From: Bisporella sp. PMI_857
Taxonomy: Eukaryota; Ascomycota; Leotiomycetes; Helotiales; Helotiaceae
Assembly: GCA_021307315.1 (NCBI GenBank)
Contig: JAJSPD010000001.1
Location: 434,001 to 498,000, forward strand
Reading direction: 5' to 3'
Length of the DNA stretch: 64,000 nucleotides
The notes below the pieces were generated by a model. That model was not told the origin of the DNA, ran no database searches, and saw only the letters and a program-made list of their open reading frames with translations. A program made the position numbers and the translations under genes. Below are positions 12,992 to 25,402 of this stretch, in pieces. How positions within the stretch are numbered: the stretch's first letter is position 1; every line of letters starts with the position of its first letter.

Positions 12992-14441
12992 GACTTTTGG
13001 AGTGTGCACCGGCGTTCTCATTTGTGCTCACGTTATAGAAGCATTGACGGAGGAGCGAAATTTTAGACTCACTTTAGATGACGAAGAGTTCGAGATCCTC
13101 CGTATTCAGAGAGCAAGAGTTGCTGGGGACCAACATTTCAATTCTTTCGCATGGCATAATTGCAAGAGAGACTCATATCTCCGTACATCTTGGCTCAAAA
13201 TCTTGACGAAGAAGTAGGAAAACTCATCTACGATGACGATGAGTAGAATGGATATTAAAATAACAAAAATAATAAAGACAAACACGATTACAAGGATAGG
13301 GGAGCCCATGCTATTTACGGGTCCTTGATTGCGATCGTTAGTTTTATTCTTCAATTTGCAGGACTTCGTGGGCTGCATGTAAGTACAGTCATTGCTGAAG
13401 CCTGTCTTTTCAATAAGTTAAAGTTATTGCTGTCTCTGCTCATTCAGCTGGTGGAAAAGTTGACCAGATTTTCTAACAGAGGTAGTAGGAGCAGTGGCTA
13501 CCAACAATTATGCGGCTAGGTGCTACATTGGTCATGACTGTGGCACGATCTTACCTTCGAAGAGAACTTGGGATCGAAGTAAAATCTGAGCGAGTAATTG
13601 AAGGCAACGAGCTCTTATGGTTGGCTGAATACCTAACAGGAGTTCAGGGAGTCGAAATTTTGACAGGAGTATATCCGCTCCAAATGGATCAGTTTCATCA
13701 TGCAGCGCATGTATTGAAAATACCGGCCTTTCCATAGAGACCTCCGAGCCTTCGACAAAAAGAAGGAAGCCGAGCTGCGACGAGAACATGAAGACACTAA
13801 GTGATAACTCCGAATGCTCTCCTGTTGCTAAGCTACTTAATGTTGTGGTCGATCTTGGACATATTGTCGATTGGGAGATCTCACCATACGATAATCTATC
13901 CCAAAAAATCACCGCCTCAATAGATTTTGACTTAGAACAGCTTTTTAACTCACACCATACAATCGACTTCCGGCAAGCATATGGGCCACAGCTCGACGAG
14001 TATGGAATCTTAGAGCCTCAGCCTTTTGACTGGGATATAGAAATGTCATATCATACGACACAAGGTGATTCTGAATTTCAACTCCTTCGATTTCAGTGCA
14101 TCAATACCCGCTGGCTTTCGATATTCCCCGTTGCCCAATATTTTCAAACGAAAATAGAATTGGTTCTAGCCTTGTGGGTGAAAGTTCTGCAGAAGAGTCC
14201 CAGAAATCTGAAACATTCAATGCAGCAAACACATATTAGCTATTCTCACTCCTTGGCCTGCTCTAGGCGGCTCCTTCGCATATTACCTGTACCAGAACAT
14301 GACCAGTTGAAGCTACACGTTATCCAAACTAGATATCGCATCGACTTTACAAGGCCCCACCACCAGCTGGCATATATCCTCTTACTGTGCTGGACATGCC
14401 AACTAGAAAAAACGCCTCTTTCGCGCAGCATATGTTCATGA
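12992..14441 (+). CDS. Uncharacterised fungal multi-membrane protein, 5' end unresolved
   Basis: A chain of four exons can be built: 12992-13213, 13300-13378, 13495-13710 and 13770-14441. GT..AG introns of 86, 116 and 59 nt keep frame. The product contains VCTGVLICAHVIEALTEERN, VAGDQHFNSFAWHN, then a hydrophobic segment IYGSLIAIVSFILQFAGLRGLHW joined by splicing to LPTIMRLGATLVMTVARSYLRREL. From memory, this GLRGLHW...LGATLxMT...RR pattern belongs to a family of large, unnamed fungal membrane proteins; I cannot verify it here. The last intron is the weakest; without it the frame breaks near 13,735, so the copy may be decayed. No start codon could be assigned and the usual length of the family is not reached, so a truncated gene or pseudogene is quite possible. 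Confidence 0.45.
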
Positions 14442-15919
14442 TTACCCAGTGTTTAGAATGTCATCATCACTTCTGAATTACCAAGTCTAGTAGGTAACTG
14501 CTCCAGGAATTGTGTTAAGATACGACCTAACTTAGAATGGGTAGTACCCCAAAGAAACTATTTGTCATGTCTGAGGGTTGGACTATAGAAGAGCTGCGCC
14601 ATGCTCTCGAATATTACCGGGCCGAACCCAGGTTCGCGGATGTTGCAGATGGTGAAGGCTCAGCCCGCGGAGTCAGGGAACCAAGGAAGAAATCTTGTGA
14701 TTATCGATGTGTTCTCCAGGGAGCCCAAGTAGAGGATGTAAGGCAGAGCATGCTCGATTACGGAATGTACCTTATCCTAACATGCTATAAAGTGCGAGGG
14801 AAGCCTTGAGCAACAGTGTACTATTGAGACCTTCATCATATTCGTCACACAGCTAGTCAGGGTCATCGAGAGGATGAGATGGGCAATGTATGAAGCTAAC
14901 GTAGAAGGAGAAGAGCATAAGGTGATGAGAAATCGATTCACGGAGCATATCATCAAGAATATGGTTAAATTGGACTTTGTCCTAAGGAGAGGTTGGCGCG
15001 ATCGACCATCGTGCCTACCTTCTTATATCAAGGCGTCTTTGATTTGGAGAAAACACCTTTTGCCCCGGGGATGATGCCCGTTTGCCGGCTAGGCTAAGGC
15101 CCAGAATCAGGAAGGACGATCCATTGTTGTACCGAGATTGAGGGAATTACCATTTCGCTTTCGTGATCGTGCCTTTGTCAGAAGCATGAAAAAGACTAAC
15201 GCGGTGTCTTAGGAGTGTGCCCAGTGGCGAAGAAAATGGGGCGAGGAGTTTTATTCGCACTTAGGAATATGAAATGGAAGGAATCTGAACGCTTTCAATA
15301 TCACTGAAAAATCAAAGCGCAGATATATTTTGGTACCAATTGCATTTGTAGCCTGTGATCACACCGCGTAAGCAGTATGACGAACTTCGTAACCACGACA
15401 TCATCTGATCACGTGTCAAAGCCCCTGAGCTAAGCGATCCTTGACCACAATGATCAACGTGCATCCCTTGGGGCACGCACGCCAAGGCTCGTTCTGTAGA
15501 AAGGAGTTATTATACCGCAGATCCTGGCCTTCCTTCCTTCCTTCCTTCCTTCGTAAGCTTGAGGCTTTTGTCCTGGTGGGGTATGTGCTGAATTTGCAAG
15601 TTAATCTGATGGCTCGAAGTTTCATTGAGGCTATCTATGTAAGCCCGGTCCAGGACCTCCAACTGTCTGGTCGATGGATTTGTGTTATATTCAAGCACTA
15701 GAGAGAGTATAGACTCCCATGATAATGGGACATGCGCCATAGAGCTAGGTTACTTGAAGACCCAGTGAGTGATTCTACCCACCGTTCGGGACGTGCTCGA
15801 GGACTCTCACCCTCTGTGTACTGGCGTCTCCCTATTTGGGCTTAGCCAATGAGCCACCGCGACCCCCTTGCGCTCAAGTGGATGTGTTCTAGCTATATCG
15901 TGAGAGGCTTGCGAGATCC
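14442..15919. other. Intergenic with short open frames
   Basis: About 1.5 kb. An open frame at 14537-14809 (+) encodes 90 residues beginning MGSTPKKLFVMSEGWTIEEL. A second at 14874-15074 (+) encodes 66 residues. Neither has a domain I recognise. They could be remnants of the 3' part of the preceding gene, or chance. A CCTT microsatellite lies at 15528-15552. Confidence 0.35.
15528..15552. repeat. CCTT microsatellite
   Basis: About six uninterrupted copies of the tetranucleotide CCTT. It lies outside any supported gene. Confidence 0.9.
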
Positions 15920-18900
15920 TCAACCGCCGCTCTTGTAAACATTATCTGTCGGTGCGAATGGAGCATCGATCGCACCCCACTGGGTCAGGCCGATATTGAC
16001 CGGCAATGAAGGCACAAAGTCATTATATCCCGATAATTGGGTATTGTACGTGTTATCCATCGGAGCCTCCAGCGCCGCGGGAGGCAGGTCCGCGCAGCCG
16101 TGATCCATGGGGCCGATGAAATCGTCCACCCCGAAGAAGTCCCGCATCTCCCAGGGATGACCGACGGGTTCCTTTTGAAACCACGAGTTCACGGCCAATT
16201 CTACGCCGGGTTGTGGCGGTTGGGCGTCGTAGACAAAGGGGTGTGGGGATGTATTTTGGGCGGGAGCTGGCTGGATCAGCTCGTTCTTGGTATTCGGCTG
16301 CACGCTTAGAGCGGGTTGCGTTTCGAATATGCCGACGATTTTGGAGAGCTGGAGCGATACTTGGGTCAGTACCGTGAATGTTGGACCTTGTTTGATGTTA
16401 GCATTATAAGTGAAAATCGAGCTCATTATGGCCACATCGGGCAAGAAAGGTCTTAATAACAAATACATCCCGTATAAATTTGTTCAACTCTTCAACATAC
16501 CAGCGATCTCGCTGTCCATGCCGTGGAGCATTGTGACAGATATTTCGATAGATCAGGATATTTAGAAAAATTATGTAGACTCACAGAGCTTAACATTGCG
16601 CAAAGCTTCCACCACATCGCGAACAGCTTTCTTCCTTGCGATGTCCTCCTCTGTCTCGATCTCATCTTGCGGTCGGCCGAGAAAGTCCAGGGAAAGTATA
16701 AACACGGCGTGATAGATATAGTATGCATCGATCCAAGCAGTCCCATCAAACATGCCTTCTCGCAACAACCTGTGTAATAAGATGATAGCTTCCTTGGAAA
16801 AGGTACCGCATGCATGACTAAGGTTCAGTTCCTCTTTATCAAGATCTTGGGATCGGACGTGTCTCCCGAGACTGCGGGCGAGCTGGACTGTAACTTTCCT
16901 GAGTATAAAAGGTCTAGTAGCGAGAGCTCGGACGTGCTGAAATTGAATGTGAAGTAAAACAACGGCACGTTGATGCCTTGGAGACTGATGGGCATAGTCG
17001 AGGCGTAACTGCGCAGGTAAGCTGTGCTGCCACGAGTCAAGGTCCATTAGTGTTTGGATGGCAATCGCAACTTTGGCTGAATCGCCATTCTTCGAACTGA
17101 TTGGTGTCAAGTAGATCCTCCTTCTGATGTCTGACATTAATCTCGTTAATCGCACGCTGTACTCAACGTAGTTGACAGGTACTGAGATACCACCATCTAT
17201 TATGAGCTCGTTGGGGAAGTTGACATTTACTTCAGCGTCATCTATCGCACATGGTCGTCCAAGAATTGTGCATTGATTTGCCTCGAAAGTGTACGCTGTT
17301 CAGCGGTTAGTATTGTGATGTCCTAAAACTTTGTGGTGTTCTCGAAAATTGGTGGTGTCTACTTGACAAACTATACAGAAAATGGCGACTTATAATACAA
17401 CTTCCCAGCTCGAACCACTAAATATAAACCGGCAGATCAGTACAGAAATAAACCTTACCTGTCCACCACACACGTTTTCGAACCTCTCTTTCAAGGGTAT
17501 CGAAACCACCGACCTGATTCGTGCCACCGCGATGCATCCCTAAGGCCATTGCCATTCGCGAAGCGCAGCCGAGGAGCATGAAAGCGCTATTTCTCTCTGT
17601 ACAATTATGCTGGTACAACTGCAGCAAAAGAAGTGCTTGAACATTGATAAGTGTGGCAGCGCTAAGGAGCTGATGCATTCTACTTTGCACCAGGTCTAGG
17701 TAATGCCGCTGAATTTGCCCCGACTTTATCTTGTCGCCTACGGTGAATGTCAGCATTAACTTGTACTCAACTTTTGAAGACTTTTCAATAGATAAATAGG
17801 TTGAGTAATTTTTTGGGAATAAATGGGCACTTACGATCCTCTAAAGCCTGGGCACCAAAGACTAGCATCATACATATGCAACAGAGAAATCCAGGTTCAG
17901 TGTGGCGCAACAGCGCGGCAGGTTCTGCCCACATCCTCTCATAACGATTCTGAAATGTCTCTCGATGAAAAAGAAGGTAGTTAGGATGAACCTTTTCAAA
18001 ATAAGTGTTGATAAACGTGTCTGTCACGTCCTTTGCTGGGAGAAGTGAAAGCAATGGCGTTCTCTTGAGACTTTTTGATGTTGGGATGTTGCCATTACTT
18101 GTAGATGCTATTGAGGATCCAGTAAGCCCTTTGACATATCCTCTGCCGTCGGGTGCCGTCTGGGTAGCAGTTCTTAGATCTATTTGATCCTCCGAGCTCT
18201 CCTCAGATTCGTCTCTATTTATTGGCTCGAGGGCCTTACTATGACTAGAGCCAGCAAATTCCGCTGAAAGCTTCGAACGCTCATCGTCTGCAAAATGAAG
18301 TTTCATCGCAGTGTTGAACTCAGCCACAAGGTTTCTGACCGAGTTTACAAACCCGAAACTGCTGGATCTATTATCTTGAAGTTAGTCCCTTACTAAGTCG
18401 CGGACATTTCTGTGCTGATACAGCAAGTGTATCTTGATCGCCCAGATCATTGGGTAATCCTGCGCAAGGCAGGGGGTATTCCCTTGAGGAACCAATCGCT
18501 ATTTTAGAACGAGCTCACTTACGGTCCAATATAATGAGAAGGGCCTTTGGGAAGCCGAACAAGCTTTTCCTCCACGATCCTGATAGGTGACGGAATTTGG
18601 GTTTCTGGTTCTTTAGAAGGACTCCTAACGCTCGCAGCAGACTGATCAGGAGATGACCCTGGATGGTTTGGATGACTAAACACGTCGTCTGTCATTACAG
18701 TATGCTCAGTGAACGCGGGCAAGGTGATTCGATGGGATTCTGCAATGGAGTACAGAACATCGATGTCGCTTGTGTCGTGCTGAGGGAACAAGCCTTTGAT
18801 CAGAGCATCGAGAACACGATATCTGAGGCTTAAAGTCTCCACACTGCCATATATTCGAGTCTTGCGGGGAAGTTTTGATTCACACTCCACGCCAACCTCT

Positions 18901-19055
18901 AGACAAGTCTGACAGGCATCGTTAGGCTCACTCCCAGGAGGCCGAAGACATCGAATCCTCCTCTTCTTGCATCTGTCGCAAGATACCAGTGCCCGTCGAC
19001 GGAGATGATCTGGGATTCTCGCCTTGCTGGTCGGTTTCTTCAACTTGCTCTCCAT
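15920..19055 (-). CDS. Zn2Cys6 fungal-specific transcription factor
   Basis: Five exons on the minus strand: 19055-18523, 18367-17835, 17737-17459, 17295-16585 and 16386-15920, giving about 840 residues. The binuclear zinc cluster starts near residue 26 with spacing C-x2-C-x6-C-x11-C-x2-C-x6-C, flanked by basic residues. The middle homology region typical of fungal_trans proteins includes NTYFEKVHPNYLLFHRETF, then MLLGCASRMAMALGMHR followed by REVRKRVWW, and FEANQCTILGRPCAIDD. The C-terminus is rich in Pro, Asn and Asp and is a likely activation region. The last intron (16387-16584, 198 nt) is unusually long. It contains an in-frame stretch MLHGMDSEIAG followed by a good donor, so a small extra exon is possible. 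The MFS transporter gene is divergent across a 1.4 kb gap. Confidence 0.93.
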
Positions 19056-20434
19056 ATGCCGACGGCTTAACGAATGTGCCCCACGTGACTGGCTTGCGCT
19101 GGAAGTTATGTATGTGTTTCTGGCACAAATGGGGGAAGTGCCGAAGCCAGAACTTGCGACAATGATGCACGACCCGTGAGATATGAGGACAAAGGTTTTG
19201 GAGATGAAATGGAGGTCCTAGATGGAGAACGGAGCAACGCCGTAAAATGGGGAACGCGTGTGGATGCGGGCTAGAACAAGCTTCTTTGGTGGGCCCACGC
19301 GTCCCCAGATGCTGAGTCAGGTTTTCGACTCTAGCGTGCTTTCACTATTGCTTACCTCTTGCGAGCGGCCATGGCCATGAGGTCTCCCTAGTACTGTTTC
19401 CTGTTCACAGATTGGATTGCATCATATTACATTGCGGTGCATAACACGAACATGATTGTGGTTGCCAAGTTCCATTTGACTGGTAAGAAGTTGAGCCGGG
19501 TAGAACTACCGATTCGGCGGCTGCAATTGCCAAGATTTTGGCTTGGATGAAAAAAAACCCCTTTTATAATGCACAGTCCGCAGAACCCGAGGCTTGAGCT
19601 CGAACAGACCAAAAGCACTGTTCATATTCAGTTATAGCTGTAGCGACCCTATTCATAAACTAACGCTATTATTAATCATGGGCAGCAGTTATAAAGCGTG
19701 AGAGCCTGTTTGATGTAGGCTCACTCATCTTACATACAATTAGTTGGGTTGAAGAAATTAACGAGAAATCAATCAATCCTTCAAAGTGCCTTTTTTTCCA
19801 TTACAGACCATCTCAAATCCGTAGAATCAAATATTGCTTGTTGCAATTCTTTGATAGAATGATCAAGACGGTAGAACAGTAGCGCTTCCATCAGACTTAG
19901 GGAGGTTTTCTGCTGCAAGGCATACGAGCGTCGGGACAGGGGATATGATTTCCAGCATGGAGATCTATTGATGGAAACATTCCACCATCGTCAATACCGT
20001 ATAATAATTGACTCCAAAGATGGTGATAAAGTATGTCAAGCCTGGGGTTGCAGCGGCAAATACCCACCTGGATCAGTCGTTTGTCCATAGCCTTGGAACA
20101 ACTGGGGTCAGAATGAGAATACTTCGTAGGGGTACCACAGCATTTACGTCTAAGTCCCTCTCACCTCTATATTTGTTATCATAGCATCACGAACTCAATC
20201 TCCTATTTCGCCTTTCTCCAAGATACTTCTTGACTATCCTGCCATGAATATTGTAAAATCTTCTTTAACTGAGAATGTCCGTTTCATTCCAAGAATTGAC
20301 AAGAGCTTGGCAGCGCCATCCGCAAACTTCGGGACTCATCTGCAGCCCTTCTCTTTTTTTTGTGCACACTTTGACCAAGACATGATTATGAGGATTCCTC
20401 AGCCATTTCGCTCAGCCTCTGTGACGTCAAAGAC
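19056..20434. other. Divergent intergenic region, TF / MFS transporter
   Basis: About 1.4 kb separating the minus-strand Zn2Cys6 regulator from the plus-strand MFS transporter. CGG-type half sites that such regulators bind would be expected here, but I do not see a convincing paired site by eye. No gene is supported. Confidence 0.5.
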
Positions 20435-22327
20435 ATGGCGTCCAAAGAACACCTTCACCAAGCAGAGAAATCTTTGGGCAAATCATGGTCATTGGCTGAC
20501 GCGTCGCATTCTTTTCGCCCTGGCGAGCAAGGTGCTGAGCATCAGTTCGCCACAATCAACAATCTATCCGGCATCTTGAAGCTTGACTCTCATGGGTTAC
20601 CACTCGTGCCGCAGCCAAGCAGGTTTAAGGACGACCCATTGGTCAGCATACTCTTTCGGTTTTTTAAAGATTTGTGCTAATAAGCATTGCCTTATAGAAC
20701 TGGCCCGCGTGGTTGAAATGGACGGTCCTTATTCAAGTAGGAATCATGGCATTTTTGGGGCCGTATAATGCGGCTCTCATTAACCCTAGCTTGGTGCTAC
20801 TTAGTGAAGGGATGGGGGTAGATTCGAAGACTGCAGCCTACAGCACAACCACTGCCATAATTCTTGGGGGGGTCTCACCCTTCATATTTACTCCATTGAC
20901 GAATATCTACGGCCGTAGACCAATCACACTAATGGCTATGTTTATCACAATACTGGGAGGAATAGGCTCCGCGGTCTCAAGGGACTTCACGGCCCTTTTG
21001 GGCACAAGAGCTTTATGTGGATTCGGATTCGGGGGAATGATGTCTGTTGGTACATCTTGTGTCAATGACCTATTTTTCTTACACGAAAGAGGAGAGAAAA
21101 CCGGGGTTTACTCGGTTTTGGTCACAAATGGTGCTCACGTAGCTCTCCTAAGTACGTCTAACCATCATTGCCGATCGCTGCAGGTACCCGGTTGACTTGC
21201 CACATAAGTGGAGACATCGGGGTTTTCACTAATTTCCCTACACAACTACGTTTGACAGACGCTAACGTATGATAGTCGGAGGGTATCTTGGACAAGCCAA
21301 AGGTTGGCAATGGGATTACTGGCTAGGTGCAATCACGACCTCCCTGTCTTTTGTGGTTGCTTTGTTCCTCTTCCCTGAGACGCTTTTCTCTCGTGATCCA
21401 GGATTTCTAGCATCCCGCACTGTAGAGCGTACCTATACGCAAATGTTATTTTCGTTCCGCCTGAACACTATTCCGGAACGCCAACTTCATGCAAGCGATT
21501 TCATGCAGTCTTTTCGGATGTTGAAATACCCCTCTATCATCTTTCCATTTTGGTATTATATGTGGGCATGGACATTCATCAATGTGTTGCCTGCCATATC
21601 TTTGGCTTCGATATACACGAAGTATTACAAAATGAAGAGTGGTCCAATAGGGCTTTGCCTGGGAATCAGCTTGATTACCGGAAGTGTTATAGGCGAGTTC
21701 TTCGCTGGTCGAGCAAGCGACTACGTCATGTATCGCATGGCGACACGAAACGGGAACATCCGAAAGGCAGAGTACAGGTAAGTGAAGTCTGAGAGCGAGG
21801 TATTCTATTTACATAGCCCCATTTCCCATGCACTGCCTCCTCTGTAGCCTGCAATATGCAAGGGAAATTTACGAGCAGCGAGTACTCAACTTTTTTCTTC
21901 TATTCTGTTATGCTGACTTTTGACTCATAGACTTTACCTCTGTACCCTCAGCGCTGTTTTTATGCCTACAGGTGTTATCATGTTTGGCTGTACTGTTGGC
22001 CGGACCGGCTATATTGTCCCTCTTGTTGGGCTCGCAATCGGTGTGTTCGGACTTCAGATCGCAAGTACTTGCTTGTACTCGTATATATCCGACTGTTACA
22101 AGCCGCAGACTCCTGAAAGCGGCGTGCTTTTCAATTTGAGCCGCGGCCTCAGCTTCGTAGTTGGCTATTTTGCATTGCCTTTCGCCGATGAGGTCGGGTT
22201 TCCTGCCGCTTGGGGGACCTTTGCTGCTGTGCTCTTTGCCTTCTTCATTCCCCTTGCCGCGCTGATTGTTTGGGGCGAGAAGTGGCGAAACGCACTTGGT
22301 CAGCCTTCGTTCCACAAGCACATGTGA
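20435..22327 (+). CDS. MFS transporter
   Basis: Four exons: 20435-20641, 20698-21151, 21276-21777 and 21931-22327, all in frame, giving 519 residues. A cytosolic N-terminus of about 70 residues ends in NWPAWLKW just before the first membrane segment. This is the layout of fungal DHA1-type and Hol1-like major facilitator proteins. The loop 2-3 signature appears as PLTNIYGRRPITLM. Further helices include TRALCGFGFGGMMSVGTS, VALFLFPETLF, YMWAWTFINVLPAISLASIY, and two C-terminal pairs (VPLVGLAIGVFGLQIASTCL; FAAVLFAFFIPLAALIVW). About twelve membrane spans can be counted. Substrate is unknown: homologues export drugs or import small organic compounds. An upstream in-frame start is not needed, since the ATG at 20435 opens a normal N-terminus. 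Confidence 0.92.
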
Positions 22328-23900
22328 GAATTTTGGAGAATGGATTATGAGTATATGATAATGATCTAGATACCTAGAATTTCAACGCCCAACTCTTGAT
22401 TCGTGGACAAATTTCAACGTGTTTTACAGCATGTTAGCATCAATCGGGTCCGCTGACTTCCATGGCTGGTCTTTGCGCCACTGCACAGCGTCGCCTATTA
22501 AGGTAATGTCGGATCCCAGAGGCACCGACTTCTTAAACTCATCTAGAAATAATCTGCTACTAGACATGGACACGAATATAGCCAGAATATTTGACGCTTA
22601 ATCTCATGACCTGTAGTAAAGGATTCGTGCTAGACCCATCCGTTCTACAGACTTTAAACAATGGAATCTGCATGATCATAATAAGCATTGCGCACCCTTG
22701 TTTATATGGTCAATACTGAACAAGTATAGAGCATCCCTCGCAGAATTCTCTCGCCTTTGACTCACAAAGCTGAAATTACCTTTCAGATCATGTATTTGCA
22801 CACTGCAATAGCGTGACAGTCAATGACGGGCCCTTGTCTGCTAACTACTGTGAAAAACCGATTGGTTTCTACTCCGCATATCATGATTCCCAATCTAGTT
22901 ACTGCAGGTGCATGCTTACTGGAAGGTGCTGTGATACGGCAAAAGCCTTGGATATCCGAAGGCAGGGAACTATGACCGCAACTCACAAATGTGGCTGACA
23001 CATCTGTAGACGAAATACGGACTTTTCGCCTTTCACAACCATCAATCTATTGGCCAAGGAGACGCGACCGCTTATTGGACATATATAGTAGTCGTCGCCA
23101 TAAGGTGCCTCAAACAGCATGATATGTTAAGAATCTGCTTAGCTATTTTCGAAAGGTTATTCTCAAGGCTTTACACGGTAGCGGAATGAGTAATTCTACC
23201 GTTCTGGCCTTGCTACTAGATAATTAGAAAAATATTTTGACTAAGGAACTGGACTAGAACTTCTGGCAAGCCGGTGTCGTGTCAGTAGTCTCTGCTTACT
23301 AGTATAGGGCTCAGCGATCTCGGTCATCTTCACTACCGCACCGCCGTTCTCGAGTCGGTAACATCCGTCGACATGCGAACTGATGATTCTGCGCTCTTTT
23401 TGATAGGACAATTTGAATATTTTCATTTGAAAAATTAATATTTGGCAAGGCTCTGCTCTAAATAGAACAGATGACTTCTCTTTGCAAGCTCTCTCTCCGT
23501 TTACATCTCCGCCTTACTGGCAAACTCGGTTGTTTATTGGTCAAGGGGTCGACAGGTTGGAGCTCTAGCCGAGGTCCTTCCTGCAGCTTCACTGTTTTGC
23601 GATCATAGATCCAAGTGGGCGTTCTTGATACTCAATATACAAATTTCCTGCATCCTATCTATCGCATAAGTCATTGCATGCAATCAATTAGATTTCGCGG
23701 CTACAGCTAAAGCATGAGCGTTTCGCATAACTGAGAAAGGTTCATCATGTTTGCTCAGTTACCTGCATACGCTCTGATGGGACAATTCTCAAAACTTAAC
23801 TATTTCTATATGACGATTTCACGGGGATCTGCTTTCGAGGAGTAAAAAGGCTCACATCTAAGTCTATCAATTTTCTCGTATTCAACTTCCTTTCTGCAAC
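22328..23900. other. Intergenic, no gene supported
   Basis: About 1.6 kb of AT-rich sequence. Only short open frames without motifs are present. Confidence 0.5.
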
Positions 23901-24444
23901 ATGAAGTCATTCTCACTTCTTGCCGCTGCCTCCCTCCTTGAGGATTTCCGAGAGTATTTGCAGCTTGCTGACTCTGGAATAGATGACAACTACCAAGGAA
24001 GACACAAGCGTCTGACCTCCAATACTACCGTGTGCTGTATACCCCTCTCCCGTGCTCCCAGTCTACTGCACTGCTAACAAGTCCGGGAGATGATCTTTGC
24101 AATGGCTGGAACGACGCTATATTCTCCCTCAGAACCCAAGCTGGTTTCCATTGCTACTTCTATCCGTATATAATCCCGCTCCAGAGTAACATCTGAAACA
24201 ACGCTGACTTGAGAACAGGGACAGTGGGTGTTCAGGAGACCATCTCTGGGTCCCTCGCGGATATAAGATTCCCTCCACCGGTGCTTATAGTTTCAAAGAT
24301 ATCACCTCTAGGTATCTGTACTACAACCAATGCCTAGACGCGGCTGAAAAAAAATACAAAGGGGATGTGGAGCGAGGGAAATGGAGGAGAGGGACGTTTT
24401 CATTTCATCGCCGATTGTCTTTCAACAAAAGGATCAGCTTCTAA
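23901..24444 (+). CDS. Small secreted cysteine-containing protein
   Basis: Too fragmented for a simple ORF call. A consistent three-exon model (23901-24036, 24090-24165, 24219-24444) with 53-nt introns on both sides gives 145 residues. The N-terminus MKSFSLLAAASLL looks like a signal peptide, though the hydrophobic run is short. The mature part has five cysteines at about 45, 49, 67, 75 and 109. It includes DLCNGWNDAIFSLRTQAGFH followed by YFYPDSGCSGDHLWVP and GAYSFKDITSRYLYYNQC. The spacing C...FHCYFYPDSGCSGD...GxYS...C recalls small crystallin-fold-like secreted fungal proteins, but that is an impression only. A basic tail of about 35 residues follows the last cysteine and could be mis-modelled. 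Function unknown. Confidence 0.55.
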
Positions 24445-25402
24445 TTATAATATAGTGGTCTGAGCTCGCTTGTTCTCGTACGACCGGTGCATACGTTCTT
24501 CGTGGCTTTGACTATGAGTGACGGAAAGGTGGACAAGACAGGATGCATACGTAAAGCTAATGATTTGTCTCAGTTCTAAGGATCTTGCATCCGTGTGTTA
24601 AATTCGGACATCTGGGGCCTGCAGTACCGAAGGTTATTAAAGATGTGAAGGGAGGTGATCTTGCAGGTCTAGGCAAAGCTTAGGCAGTACAAGCCGTAGC
24701 GGTAAGCCCCTTCACTTACATATTACAGAAGCTATGACACAGCATGTTCAAGCCTGGACTTGGACTTTGTCTTTCTTAACACATCAAATTCCGAGAGTAG
24801 CGGGGACCTTAAATGATTGGCATATTCAAGTTCCTAATTCATGAATAAATCAATGTAACATGCGAGTAAGAGGATGCGATGGAGCTTTTCGTAAGTTTGA
24901 TGTTACGTTGTTGACAGTATAGAGCCACATGGCTATACTGCGGCAAGTCTAGCAATAGTAACAAGCTTTGAATATGACTTAGACAACTTAAATTACTAAA
25001 TGATATACAAAAGTTAGGCTTGTGTAATATTCTCATTAATGCTATCCGAGATTATTTGAGGGATGCTACATCGCATGCTCACATGTCCTTCAGCATGCTT
25101 CCAGCGCGCCAAATACAGCGAGCAACTCGAGAGTAAAGAGATAACAGTACATAATCCAAATAGCTCCAAAATGCGAGCAATACCCAGCCTATGACTCGCG
25201 CCAACACTCAAGCATAATGGGTGAATAGAAGGAATTATAAATATGAGCAAGTATAAGAGACCAAAGTCCTGATAACTCTTGACCTCGCTGTCCATTGGTA
25301 GTGACTCAACCATATACCGTTAGCTCACCGGAAGTGTGATCCAGCGTATTAAAGCCCTAGTATAAACCATAAGCCCAGTCGGTAGATCCCACCTAACAAC
25401 GT
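24445..25402. other. Intergenic
   Basis: About 0.95 kb. It contains one minus-strand open frame (25014-25313) reported separately and nothing else recognisable. Confidence 0.4.
25014..25313 (-). CDS. Hypothetical hydrophobic ORF, doubtful
   Basis: A 99-codon open frame with two hydrophobic stretches (FGLLYLLIFIIPSIHPLCLS and FGLCTVISLLSSCSLYL) separated by a short charged loop. It lies just downstream of, and on the same strand as, the C2H2 gene. It could therefore be a 3' exon of that gene, a separate short membrane protein, or chance in AT-rich DNA. No family recognised. Confidence 0.25.
   Translation of the reverse strand: MVESLPMDSEVKSYQDFGLLYLLIFIIPSIHPLCLSVGASHRLGIARILELFGLCTVISLLSSCSLYLARWKHAEGHVSMRCSIPQIISDSINENITQA

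Noticed and set aside
13106..13378. Minus-strand frame with a strong hydrophobic stretch (VIVFVFIIFVILISILLIVIV)
   Set aside because: It covers the AT-rich intron and exons of the plus-strand membrane gene; the spliced plus-strand reading explains the region better.
15770..15890. Possible reverse-strand tRNA-Ser-like stretch
   Set aside because: Only isolated words match; no cloverleaf could be drawn.
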